Positions 1 through 10,400 of a stretch of DNA of 64,000 nucleotides are shown piece after piece. Position 1 is the first letter of the stretch. Each line of letters starts with the position of its first letter. The DNA comes from Pelobates cultripes (Eukaryota; Chordata; Amphibia; Anura; Pelobatidae), in assembly GCA_933207985.1 (NCBI GenBank), contig OW240918.1, forward strand, positions 22,058,688-22,122,687, in the 5' to 3' direction. Made by a program: the position numbers and the translations under genes. The notes beneath the pieces were generated by a model. It was not told the DNA's origin. It ran no database searches and saw only the letters and a list, made by a program, of their open reading frames with translations.

Positions 1-300
1 CTGACTGCTATTCAATCTATAACAGTGAAAAAAGTTTTTTTTTTTAAATCCAAGCTATTGTGACACCAGATGTATTTGGTGGCACTGACTGGGGAAATGG
101 GCACAGTATGCACTGTGAGCCTGACACAGAAGCTGGCAGCAGTGGCGGACAACTGACTCTATTACAGTGAAAAATGTTTTTTGTTTTTAAATCCAAGCTA
201 TTGTGACACCAGATGTAATTGGTGGCACTGACTGGGGAAATGGGCACAGTATGCACTGTGAGCCTGACACAGAAGCTGGCAGCAGTGGCAGACAACTAAG
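1..300. repeat. 143-bp tandem repeat, about 2.1 copies
   Basis: The unit starting AAATCCAAGCTATTGTGACA occurs at 46 and again at 189 (period 143 bp). Bases 1-45 match the end of the unit. Copies differ at only a few sites and by T-run length. It lies inside the transposon-like segment and probably continues left of the window. Confidence 0.85.
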
Positions 301-660
301 TGCATTTACATTAGATAGAAAAAAAAAATCCAAAAAAAAGCATACCCTTATCCCTAACCTAGCTATGCTTTTCCCTATCTTATGAACAGCAGCTACACTT
401 TCCCTCCTCTTACTAAGCATGCAGCTTGAGAATGAATCTAAAATGGATGCTGTCCAGTAGGTGGGAGGGTCTGCTAGGGAGGCTGTGCTGCTAATTGGCT
501 GGAATGTGTCTGCTGACTGTGAGGTACAGGGTCAAAGTTTACTCAATGATGACGAATAGGGGGCGGGTCGAACCGCGCATATGTTCGCCCGCCGTGGCGA
601 ACGCGAACATGCTATGTTCGCCAGGAACCGTTATCCGGCGAACCGTTCGGTACATCACTA
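1..660. mobile_element. hAT-like DNA transposon, terminal segment (cut by window edge)
   Basis: The right part (about 580-660) is packed with GTTCGC/GCGAAC motifs in both orientations, including an inverted repeat at 603-621 (GCGAACAT, 3-base loop, ATGTTCGC). It ends in TACATCACTA near 660. Subterminal inverted hexamers and a short terminal motif like this are typical of hAT-type transposons. The other end and the target duplication lie outside the window, so the family call is inference. No transposase frame is visible. The left part is a tandem repeat described separately. Confidence 0.5.
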
Positions 661-776
661 ATGCCGGCCCTACCAGCAGTCTTACTGTTCAGTTCTCTGC
701 CATTTTGGAGTTAAATCACTCCATGCAGTCCTGCCTCTCTGCATGTGACTTACACAGCTTAAAGTGTCCCTTTAAC
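661..776 (+). mobile_element. MITE fragment (AGGGACA/TTAA family)
   Basis: The stretch contains the phrase TTCTCTGCCATTTTGGAGTT and ends in AGTGTCCCTTTAA, matching the copies at 10,148, 34,993 and 58,186 in this window. The left half is missing exactly where the hAT-like terminus ends, so the transposon probably inserted into it or was deleted against it. Confidence 0.55.
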
Positions 777-2170
777 TAAACACAGAGTTATAATAAATTA
801 AATATCTAATTACAAAGTTTAGGTCGAAACGGTTGATTTTAAAATTATCCAATTTAACTTATAATCACAGGCCAGACATTTTTTGCCAAAAATGTAGCAA
901 TTTAGTTTTCACTTCATTACAATGTGGGGTTTACAAAATTCTGTCTAAAATAGTTGTGGGTTGCGGCATAATACAAAATCAGATATTTTGGCCCAAATCT
1001 AGTTATTTGTTTTTTTAATTCACTCCAGTGCGGTCTTTAGCAAATAAAATCTTTTGTCTTATTAAAGTAGGCAAGGCACGAGTTCTTCTAAACACCAAAC
1101 CTCCAGAGTAAAATGTTGATTTATGGGGTGTAATGTGATTTAGAAGTAAAATAGAAGAGTGAACACTGAAAAACAGGAAGAACAATCAACTGCATTATAA
1201 ACAAAAAAAACTAATTTGTAATTGCAAAACAGAGAGACACTTTATTTTTCAAAAATAAACAGTTCATCAGAAAATACCAAAAAAGAAAGCTCAGATTTAT
1301 ATAACTTGCTTCGGCAGACATTACACCGCCATAAATATTATCTGTTACAAGTATCTATTATTTTCTTCAACTCTAAATAGAGATTTGCGGTGTGCTAAAA
1401 AGATGATAAAAAAAAAAAATTAAGATCTTTTTCAAATTCAATATTTTTTATAGCTTCAATAGTGTGAGCCTGCTGTTAAACCATCACAGCTCACTGTTTA
1501 ATAAATAAACCCCTGTAATTTATGGTCCTGGGTTAAAGCCAAACCTCTTGTTCTTTCTAACATGATGGCAGAAGACGAGCTATAAATGTGTCACCATTCA
1601 TCCCCTTTGATGTATAAAGCAGGGAACTTGGACCAAAGAGCAATGTAAACTATGTTAAGCAACATTTGCCCCAGTCTCTGAATACACGCCACTGCTTTTA
1701 ATATCCGTAATGTGGACGATCTATCTTTGTGGCACTACATAACAAATTCTTATTTTTAAACAGAGTTCTCTATAAACCCATCATATAAATAAACATTCAC
1801 ATGACTGTTTCTAAATAAAAGTGAAAACGCGGCCTCATTTAGACCGTTGAAGTGGTAAACACATTGCTTTCCTGGCATGTCTTGTTTAAACACCCCGATT
1901 CTTGAACAGTTGTATTAAGTGGAAATTCAGCTGCCGCGGATCCAGCTTTATGAGATTACATACAAGTATACCAAGTATTTTGATAGAGCGTTAGCTGTAA
2001 ACATTATTATAAATATCACATGCATCGGCAGTGATGTAGTTAGACTTTTAATGGCCATGAGCCAAGTCTATGCAAACCCCCTTCCAGTAATACATTACCA
2101 CTGATATAAATCCTGTATCTATATGTTTACATGCATGAATGTACGTGTGGAAATGTATATTTAAGTTTGT
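777..2170. other. AT-rich stretch without recognised features
   Basis: No open frame of note, no splice-flanked exon candidate and no repeat end that I can recognise. It is ordinary AT-rich intergenic or intronic DNA. Confidence 0.5.
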
Positions 2171-2172
2171 GA

Positions 2173-2175
<3 letters not shown>

Positions 2176-2204
<29 letters not shown>
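2176..2204. repeat. (AT)n microsatellite
   Basis: Perfect AT dinucleotide run, followed to about 2345 by imperfect TGTATG-type sequence. Confidence 0.9.
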
Positions 2205-2207
<3 letters not shown>

Positions 2208-2346
2208 TGTATGTAATTGTTGTAAATGTATGTAATGTATGCTAATATATATGTATGCTTTAATGTCTGTGAATATTTGTTGTGTATTGTTTCTGAATGT
2301 GTATTGTTGTGTGTGAATGCACATGCCTGTGTATGTAATGCATCTG

Positions 2347-2436
2347 ACTGTGTGAATACCTCCCAAATGTCTCTATTTAAGAGGGGCAGCCCCTATTTGG
2401 GGCCCAAATTTCTCTGTCCCTCTTTTCAATCCTAAT
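2347..2436. repeat. Short interspersed repeat, copy 1
   Basis: In one frame this stretch reads MSLFKRGSPY..., and the complement of 22,377-22,449 reads MSLFRRDSHY... The two are diverged copies of one repeat in opposite orientation. The similarity reflects shared repeat ancestry, not a protein. Confidence 0.5.
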
Positions 2437-2680
2437 GTCCCTCTAGGACCTCACTATTAGAGGTGTGTCTTGATTATACCAGAGCACCACATCAATAATA
2501 TGTCTTTAAAGAGACGCTTACATTACAGTCTAGGGACACCACCAGTGGCCACTCCTAAGATGGCTACTATAGTTGCTTCCTGGGGCAGTGCTGCACAGTG
2601 TTCAGCACTGACATTCAGTGTCTCCACCCTCTGCATGCAGACACTGAACTTTCCTCATAGGGATGCATTGAATGGCTCGA

Positions 2681-2812
2681 TCCTCTTTTTCCTACAGAGC
2701 ACCACAATTATGGAATAACCTCAGGGACACTGTCAAATCTTTATTCAATCTAAAATCTTTTAAGAGATCTATGGCAATATACCTCAGCACAGAATGCACC
2801 TGTCATGGTTGA
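2681..2812 (+). pseudogene. C-terminal end of an L2/CR1-type LINE reverse-transcriptase ORF
   Basis: The frame through TCC at 2690 reads SYRAPQLWNNLRDTVKSLF and then NLKSFKRSM, ending at TGA 2810-2812. The pattern (aromatic)-x-x-P-x-LWN-x-L followed by a LKSFKR-type helix is the usual C-terminal tail of CR1/L2-clade retrotransposon polyproteins, downstream of the RT domain. The reading is uninterrupted for about 43 codons, but nothing upstream matches RT, so this is a 5'-truncated insertion. The 3' UTR follows directly to about 3005. It has no cellular role. The clade call rests on this short tail and on the shared 3' UTR copy at 57,090. Confidence 0.6.
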
Positions 2813-3005
2813 ATATATTTATTACCTGTTATGTATTAAATGTATATATGTGTGTATGTACATATAGTTTGTATATTGTATATTTTTGTAATATTGTACC
2901 CTAATGTAACAATGTGATCTTTTGTGGACCCAGGACATACTTGAAAACGAGAGAAATCTCAATGTATTCATCCTGGTAAAATATTTTACAAATAAATAAA
3001 TCAAT
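2813..3005 (+). mobile_element. 3' UTR and tail of the L2/CR1-type LINE
   Basis: Contains ACTTGAAAACGAGAGAAATC and then AAATATTTTACAAATAAATA. The same segment occurs reverse-complemented at about 57,088-57,165, which shows it is a dispersed LINE tail. Confidence 0.6.
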
Positions 3006-4235
3006 AAACAAATGTTACAGCTTAACACAACTGACAAAAATACACATATAAACCTATGTGTCTTTATTTATCTTCTGTTACCTTGTACAGGGTTATTAAA
3101 TATTGAATGAAATCCACATCAATGCAAGTGAATTTTAAATTTTTGGGCCAAATAGCAAACAGTGAAAAAGTGTCCACGTCAAAAAAATGTTTTCAATTCG
3201 GTTATCTAGGTCTAAAATTCACTTTGAAATCCTAATAAAATATGAAAAATATAGTTTTTTCCACAGGAGATAGATAGACAGACAGACGGACAGATACTGT
3301 GAATTAAATTAAAACAAATTAATCTCTGTTTAATAATTTAATCTTTGTCAGTGTTTCTTCTTTCTCCCTTGTGAGTTGTAAATGTCAAAATATAAGAATG
3401 TTTGTTGCTATAATTTTGTTAGACTGTGTGACTTGTTAGTTGAAAAGAATGGTTGTCAACAGTAGACTTATTTTGGTAAATAAAGTTAAGTTTAAAAAAA
3501 TGCCTACCTGTCGACTAATGGTTTCAGTACATCTGAAATTCTCCTGGAGGTTATGAATCTAGAAGGGCTTATGGTAAAGAGATATATATATGTACATTAA
3601 TTTACAAAATAAATGGGATTCTTTCATAAAAAAGATCATTTTGCCTGTTACTTAAAAGGGTTATGTTTAATATCATGTTGTTGGAGTTTGAGATTATATT
3701 TATATTTTATTAAAAACAAACATATGGCCCATAAATATTTGAAACTGTTAAACAAACAAAGAAGTACATTCAGCTCTCAACATAGCATCACAGATTGATG
3801 TCCAAGTTATTGATATGGCAAAAATGTTGGCACCAGACGAAGGGAGATGACGTTCTTGAAATAATATGAATATGTCCTGTAACAACGTTTCTACACTTCA
3901 ATAAATCATGAAATATTATACTTAGAGAACTCAGAATAGAGAATGTTTTTTGCCTTTGGGTGACACTATTTAGAAAAAGAAGCCTTGTGATCAGTAATGC
4001 ATAAGGAACATGAAAATGTGACATTACCCATTCTAGAAGTATTTCAATATGTATTAGGAAGAAAAGAAAAACCATGCAAAAAGATGTTAGACATGGGGAA
4101 TAAAAGAAGGATATGATGAGGAAGGTGGAGTCTAGCACTGATCCCAAGAAGACACCAAATTGTGCAACTCCTACAACTTCTAATTTGACTAATTTGTTAA
4201 AAAACACAGTTGAATAGCCCAGTATCAATTCTTCT
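3006..4235. other. No recognised gene
   Basis: Includes a short GATA/GACA run at 3268-3297. A 146-codon frame on the complement (3788-4228) is hydrophobic and low in complexity, with no domain I recognise. I treat it as chance. Confidence 0.4.
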
Positions 4236-4510
4236 CAACTAGAAAATTACTCTATGCATCACCAGCTACAACCCAAAGGCTTTCTTATTCACTTTGGCAA
4301 ACAAGAGGCAACTCTGAGTTTCTCGGGGGTTAACTAACTACCAGCTTGCAGGAGCCTCTTGTTCCACTTGAGGTGCACCCTGTGGACAGAACCCATCCCT
4401 GCTTACAGTCCTAGATAACACCACACAATCAGCAGCAGAAATTGGATGCCAGTCACAGACACCCCACACAAGTAAACCAGCAGATAGCTATGATATAGGC
4501 ACACTATGGA

Positions 4511-4930
4511 ATGCAGTATTGGCAGGGAGGTGAAGCCTACTCAGCAAGTGACAATAATGACAATAATGAGGATGTTTCTACACTTGTTCTTTCAGAGGCA
4601 TCATCCCTAGTAGGATCCACAGAAGCAACAACACCTACAACAAAACAGGACATTCAGAATGTATTAGCTGACATACAAAAGTTGTTCCAAGCAGATTTGG
4701 GTTTAATGAAGGCTGACGTGCAGACAGTGACTGACAGGCTTAGGGCCACAGTGGAAGACATCATTGACCTCAATCAAGTCATATCCTCTGTCAATGAGGC
4801 CATTTAACAGCTAAAGGCTATGCAAGAAGTGGTTACACACAGAGTAGCTGTGTTGGAAGAATGCATGAAACAGAAAAGTATAAAACTCAGAGGCATCTCA
4901 GATGATATCACCATGGAAAGCTGTCACACT
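4511..4930 (+). pseudogene. L1/Tx1-like ORF1 N-terminal fragment
   Basis: The frame opens at ATG 4511 and reads through an acidic, Ser/Thr-rich start (residues 1-45). A coiled-coil region follows, including TKQDIQNVLADIQKLFQADL. It is broken by TAA at 4805-4807, then continues in the same frame as QLKAMQEVVTHRVAVLEE and KLRGISDDI. A heptad-rich helix followed by an (I/L)KLRGI strand is the junction between the trimerising coiled coil and the RRM domain of L1-type ORF1 proteins, which bind LINE RNA. The RRM and C-terminal domain are absent because the sequence changes near 4930. The preceding 250 bases may be the element's 5' UTR, which is inference. It is a dead fragment. Confidence 0.55.
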
Positions 4931-5098
4931 ACATGCAAAAAAGCCACTCCCAGACGCCCAGACAGATCCCTTGTTTGCCTCGTGTCCTGAGGGGCTCAAG
5001 AGCTGGCCACTTTTGAGCCCCCCCCCCCCAAGTGGGCAGCGAGGAGCATGCTCACCTGAGCTATTCCTGCTCAGCTCCCTCACGCACCACTTAATGAA

Positions 5099-5136
5099 GC
5101 CGGGAGCCGGAATATGACATCACTCCGGCTCCCGGC
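5099..5136. repeat. Perfect 13-bp GC-rich hairpin
   Basis: GCCGGGAGCCGGA (5099-5111) and its exact reverse complement (5124-5136) flank a 12-base loop. It lies inside the transposon-like element. Confidence 0.85.
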
Positions 5137-5319
5137 ATCACTAAGCGGCGCGCAAAGGAAGATTAGAGCTCCCTCACCGCCTACTCAGCCTGTCCGCCCC
5201 CTGCCTGCCTGCACAGCAGTCCCACTGGACCGCTGGTAAGTAATCCACTCCAGCTCTCCCAGGGAGGCTGGTTGGATTTAAATTAAAATTTAAAAAAAAT
5301 AGTAATTTGTGAGTGTTGG

Positions 5320-5755
5320 TGGAAATGTGTGTGTGTGTGTGTATGTGAGTGAATGTGTGTGTGTCTAAGTGAATGTGTGTGTTTCTGTAAGTGTGTATGG
5401 GTGTGTGTCTGTAAGTGTGTGTGTCTGTAAGTGAATGTGTGTGTGTCTGTAAGTGTGTATCTGTAAGTGCGTTTGTCTGTCAGTGAGTGTGTGTCTGTCA
5501 GTGAGTGTGTATTTTTCGGTCAGTGAGTGCGTGCATCTGTCAGTGTGTGTGTCTGTCAGTGTGTATCTGTCAGTGAGTGTGAGTCTGTCAGTGTGTGTCC
5601 GAATAATAGTGTGTGTCTGTCTATCAGTGTGTCAAATCAGTGAGTGTGTGTATGTCATTGTTTATCAGTGTATATGGGAGTGTGTGTCTGTCAATGAGTG
5701 TATTCATCTATCAGTGAATGTGTGCGTCTGTCAGTGAGTGAGCGTCTGTCTGTTA
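5320..5755. repeat. GT-rich minisatellite
   Basis: Irregular tandem units such as GTGTGTCTGTCAGTGAGT. The long frame across it is a by-product of the repeat. Confidence 0.85.
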
Positions 5756-5854
5756 AAGTGCGGCTTTGACAGCAAGGGGTGGGGAAAATGTAAATTAGGG
5801 GGCTGCCCGAGCACCGTCCTGCCTAGGGCAGCACAAATCCTAAATACACCACTG

Positions 5855-6948
5855 CTATATGATCTATACTTCTTTCTACTTGTTATTATTTTTTTTATTT
5901 TTTTGTGTGTTGCACAGTTTTTTCTTGCTTAAAATTGTGATAGGGACTATACCCAACGTCTGAAATCCAACACGCAGATAACTCATCGTCTACTTCCTAT
6001 GCTGCAGTATTTTTCGGTTCAGGGGTATGGGCTCACAGTACTAGTGTAATATGCACTGTACTATCACAGTTTTAAAAAGGGGTGACTCAAACTGATTTCT
6101 TTTTTCATTTTGAAATTATCATACTTTATGCAAATATAACTGCAATGCTCGGACACATCCGCAAAAATAAATATAATATTTTTATTTTTTTTTAAAAGGA
6201 GATGATGAGAATAAAAGAAGAAAATAGAGATAAAAGAGAACATATAGGTATAAAATATAATGGAACCAATGGATGTTTTATATTCTAATGCAAAAGTCTA
6301 AACATGGCACAGTATATTTTTGAAAGACAAATTATCTCCCTAGGAGTCACAATAGCTAACATAAACGTACTTTATTGAACCTTTCTAATAAATCGTAAGT
6401 TAATTGGATGCTCAACAATACTTAGAGCTTTAAGCAGTTTGTTGATGCAGCAAGAAATTTGATTGACTTTTGGCAACTGTTTCATGATGGCAACAATACA
6501 AGTAGTGTTAGAACTCAACATTATCCCCCAACACGTAGGACTGTTTCGGTATGGGAAAAACCTACAGAGCTTTTTGGCAGTGGGTGCCACATTTAGGAAA
6601 TTCTTCAATATCCCATTCTGTTTACAGTCATACAAAATAAATACATGCTCAAAACATATAAATAAATATGAGGATATTCTAAAGCCCAACCAAATTTAGT
6701 GCAGGATTTGCTGTGTGTATTTTTATTCATTCGAATTTGTTTTTCTTTGTTTTTCAGACCCAGGTGGAAGCAGTAATTTCACTACCTAAATTACCTGGAT
6801 TCTAGATTCTATATTTAATCGTATTTTCTGCTCTTAATAGCTTTATGGTTTCCAAAAGTCATCTTGCATGTAACTAAGAAGATCAAAACTTATATTTCAT
6901 CAAAGAAGCTTATAAAAACTATTAAATCAAACCATACGGATCACGGCA
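5855..6948. other. No recognised gene or repeat
   Basis: AT-rich. The overlapping 105- and 78-codon frames at 6372-6699 on opposite strands show no recognisable domain. Confidence 0.45.
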
Positions 6949-7320
6949 TTAAAGGAAAACTATAGCGTTAGGAATAAAAAAGCTGTATTCCTAATGTTAT
7001 AGTGCCCTTATCCCCGTTGGTATTTAGGTTTGCCCCTGCTCCCCCGCCAACCTTTTGCCATAAAAAAATTAAATATTGTGTTTTGCTCACTTTATTAAGC
7101 ACCGAGACTCCTTCATCACTGATTACCTCTCCACCATCTGCGATGTCATCAAGGAGACATGCCCATGCTCTAGTGTAGTCCAGCTCATTGTATTGGAAAT
7201 CTAATGCACATGTGCAGTAAGTGCCATGCGCACTCAGGCTACCTTACAACAGGAAAGCATTGGATCAATGCTGTTCTATGGGGCCTCTGCGTCGTGACTT
7301 TGTGCCTTTATAACCATTGC
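6949..7320. mobile_element. Probable TTAA-flanked MITE or interspersed repeat
   Basis: Starts TTAAAGGAAAACTATAGCGT. The same design (TTAA, AGG, ACTATAG) begins several other repeats in the window. Internal phrases such as CATTAGGAATAA resemble the repeat at 27,820-28,130. The right end is not defined. Confidence 0.35.
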
Positions 7321-8330
7321 GATTTATAATTAAAGAGTAACTACAAGCTCTTAAGTCTTTAAAAATATTTTTGTTTCAAATTTCATGGTTTCATTGTAAC
7401 CTGCATTTGTTTATCTATTACAAACATTGGAAAGTGCTGTCCCCTTAAAATAAAAAACAGCGCTCCATACGTTTCCTCTGATTGGTTAATGAACATATGA
7501 CTTCAGACATGTGTACTTGTTTGTGAATAGCTGGTATTCATGTGATAGGTGACGTCAACAGAAAAATAATGTTTTAAAAGACAATTTTCTAACATCATTA
7601 TCTGCTTAACTATTCTAATGTCATGTGGATAATTGTATGTCAATAAAAGTTGGGGTCACATGAAGATGTGAAGATTAAGAGGTAGCAGGATAAATGAAGT
7701 GCGTCTATAGGGTATATTCACTAAACGGTGAATTATAGCGGAGACAGTGATAACATTCACGATAAAATAGGCAAAATGTAGCCCGTGAATAGAGAATGCT
7801 TGGAGGATTTTTTAAATCATCACTTTTTGTTTTCATTTTGCAATTCAGTAATCACCAGAACAATTTCTTTTTTTTTTTTTTTTGGTTATTAACAATTTTT
7901 ATGCATTACACAATGTGATGGAGAAATGGGACTGAAAGCTTTTAAAATGTTACATTCATATGAAGTTTTTTTTTTCTTTCTCATAGAAAATTACATCTGT
8001 GTAAGCGAATACTAATTAGGTCAGGAAAAGGTAACCTCTTCATTCAGTACAACTAGATCATCTGACAAGTTAAAGAGAACACACACAAATTAAGAACTGG
8101 AGGAGTGAATTAATTTTTTAATGACCCCGTAAGTATGCTGGGCCTTTTTGTTTGTTTGTTTTTTGCAAGCAGAGGCTAGTTTAGATCTTTGACATAGTTT
8201 ATGGATCTTACCCAACAAGCTTGATTTATCAAACGTAAATAACTTTTCTAATGTGCCTTTGTATAGAAAATATATTAAATATATTAAAGATCACCAGACG
8301 TACTAGTATTTATAGCTATTTAGTAGATAT
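7321..8330. other. No recognised gene; poly-T tract
   Basis: A run of T at about 7867-7883 could be the reverse-strand tail of a retroposon, but I see no matching target duplication. Confidence 0.35.
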
Positions 8331-8658
8331 ACCCCCAAGGAAAACATACAAGGTTTCTTTAGGGGTAGTAGCTGCCCCAGGTGACAGGCGAGATGGGGGT
8401 CCATGTGGGACCCAGGTAGTCAATTTAATTCTCCTCTACCAGAGTCTCACAGGGAGAGAGCTTCTTATAACGTTGGGGGTGACTTATAACACCCTGCTGC
8501 CGGCTAACAGCCATATGACGCAGGAAATTCAGACCAGAATCCGCGCTTTCTCACCACTAGACACAAGGGACCACAGGGATTCCAGCCCACTCTTCGTCCT
8601 TTCTGGTACCCATACTAGTAAGGAGCAGGAGAGGGAGATTTATTACCTGTGTCTGTGA
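8330..8658 (+). other. Unrecognised, GC-richer open frame
   Basis: Part of a 135-codon frame starting at ATG 8251 and ending at 8658. The section from about 8330 is more GC-rich than its surroundings and has mixed, non-repetitive composition, including TRIRAFSPLDTRDHRDSS. I recognise no family, signal peptide or membrane segment. It could be a fragment of transposon coding sequence or pure chance. I assign no function. Confidence 0.2.
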
Positions 8659-9075
8659 CTGAATGTGACCTGGATGATTGTGTGTGTGATTGTGACTTAC
8701 GGAGACTGTGTATATGTGACTTATATGTGACAGGAGAAAGAAGGTGAGGACTTAAAGTAAAATTGTTCATCACTTAAAATGTCCGCTATTTTTTATCAAC
8801 CCTAAGCCCTATCTCAGACTCCTCCTCTAATTTAAACATATCAATATTTATATGCCTGCCTCCTAGCTATGATGAGGCCTATTCTCCTTAGCTTTGCTGT
8901 TCCATGGGCATCAATCAGAGGCTTCTCAATGAGAAGTCTCAGTGCTGAAGCCGTCAGCACTTGCGTACGCAACTGTGGATTTCCAATGCTTCTAAATGGG
9001 CTTTAATACTCCACCAGGTGGTGTTTTTATCCCCCAGTAATAAAAGTGTTTATTTTTATTGCAATGTGATATTCT

Positions 9076-9157
9076 TTAACCCCTTAAGGACACAACTTCA
9101 GAAATAAAAGGTAATCATGACGGTAATCATTTCTGTCATGTGTCCTTAAGGGGTTAA
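9076..9157. mobile_element. 82-bp palindromic MITE, copy 1
   Basis: TTAACCCCTTAAGGACAC at the left matches exactly the reverse complement of GTGTCCTTAAGGGGTTAA at the right. The element therefore has perfect 18-bp terminal inverted repeats, with TTAA at each outer edge. The interior also folds back (ATCATGACGG...). Confidence 0.8.
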
Positions 9158-9405
9158 ATAGTCCAACAAAGTTACAGACTCCAGACTCACAAAGCACTTC
9201 AGCAAGCTGAGGTGCTCGATGTGTCTGCAGTGTTCCTTTGAATATATTGGTGAGTCCTCCCTTAGAGTTTCTTCATTTCAAAATCTAATTTAGATTTTCA
9301 ACCTGCAAGTTGGAGCCAGTTAAAAAGCTCCTGTGACCTTCTGTTGATCTCTGGCATCTGTGGGAGTATTGTTTGTACAACTCTGGATTACTTCAGAAAG
9401 ACAAA

Positions 9406-9482
9406 TTAGCCCCTTAAGGACACTTCTGGAATAAAAGGGAATCATGACGGAATCATTTCATCATCTGTCCTTAAGGGGTTAA
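9406..9482. mobile_element. 77-bp palindromic MITE, copy 2
   Basis: Same family as the copy at 9076, with arms CCCCTTAAGGACA and TGTCCTTAAGGGG and the shared interior AATCATGACGG. The left edge has TTAG instead of TTAA. Confidence 0.8.
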
Positions 9483-10147
9483 GAAACTGAACAATGAATG
9501 AAACATTGGTATTTTGTTTAATGTATAACTTCTCATGTACAGACCTGCAGATATCTGCACCGAACCCTTTACAGCCTGTCATTAACTATTCTGCTCTCCT
9601 GATTTATTAGACACTGAATAATTTGCTCAATTTATTAGAGATATTTTGCAATCATCTCAGTCAAAGATCTCACTATAAATATTACATCTGTCCACATCTA
9701 ATGTGTTCATTTGCAAAGCACAAAAAAAATATACAATGCTTCTGAATACTCAAACAACATCTGTTACGTTCCAGTGTATCCTGCAGGCCGGGAAATAAAC
9801 ATTTAATAACTAGATTAAGTGTTCCATTTTTATTATTAAAGGGACACGCTATGATTAAGTCTGCCTAACCTTTCCATAACATTATGGAGTTATTACATAA
9901 AAAATTTGCAAACTTTCATAACATTTCCCTTGTTTTTCAAACAGTTCTACAAGGAACCAGGAAGTGGCTGAAGCCTCTCCTGATTTTTTTTGTTTTGATT
10001 TTAAGTTTTATGAAAAATCCGCTATTCTTTTCTTCTCTGCTGGCATTTTTACGACAACACCATTAGATTATCTTCAGTGCTGCTGCATCCCTTGTTACAT
10101 TAAGCTGTCTCTCACCGCAGAAGGTAATTTGTGATAAGATTTTATTG

Positions 10148-10400
10148 TTAAAGGGACACTATAGTCACCAAAACAACTTTAGCTAAATGAAGCAGTTTTG
10201 GTGTATAGATCATGCACCTGCAGTTTTACTGCTCAATTCTCTGCCATTTAGGAGTTAATTTACTTTGTTTATGCAGCCCTAGTCTGCATGTGACTTACAC
10301 AGCCTTCCTAAACACTTCCTGTAAAGAGTCATCTAATGTTTACACTTCCTTTATTGTTTTGCTCTTTTTATATAAGTGGGTTGTATATTAGTGGTGTAGC
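10148..10400 (+). mobile_element. TTAA-flanked MITE, left half
   Basis: Begins TTAAAGGGACACTATAGTCA and continues with CACCAAAACAACTTTAGCTA and TTCTCTGCCATTTAGGAGTT. It matches the left arm of the fold-back copy at 34,993 and the copy at 58,186. The right arm is missing. A shorter TTAAAGGGACACGCTATGAT start at 9836 may be another fragment. Confidence 0.65.

Larger units (their letters stand above)
4960..5854. mobile_element. Non-autonomous transposon-like element with an internal GT minisatellite
   Basis: The right end is TAAATACACCACTG (complement CAGTGGTGTATTTA), a hAT-type terminus. GC-rich sequence with a strong hairpin lies at the left and a GT-rich minisatellite fills the middle. I could not identify a matching left terminus, so the left boundary is where base composition changes. 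No coding sequence is visible. Confidence 0.4.

Noticed and set aside
3788..4228. 146-codon hydrophobic frame on the complement
   Set aside because: The AT-rich complement gives Phe/Leu/Ile-rich translations by composition. There is no recognisable family and no supporting splice or promoter context.
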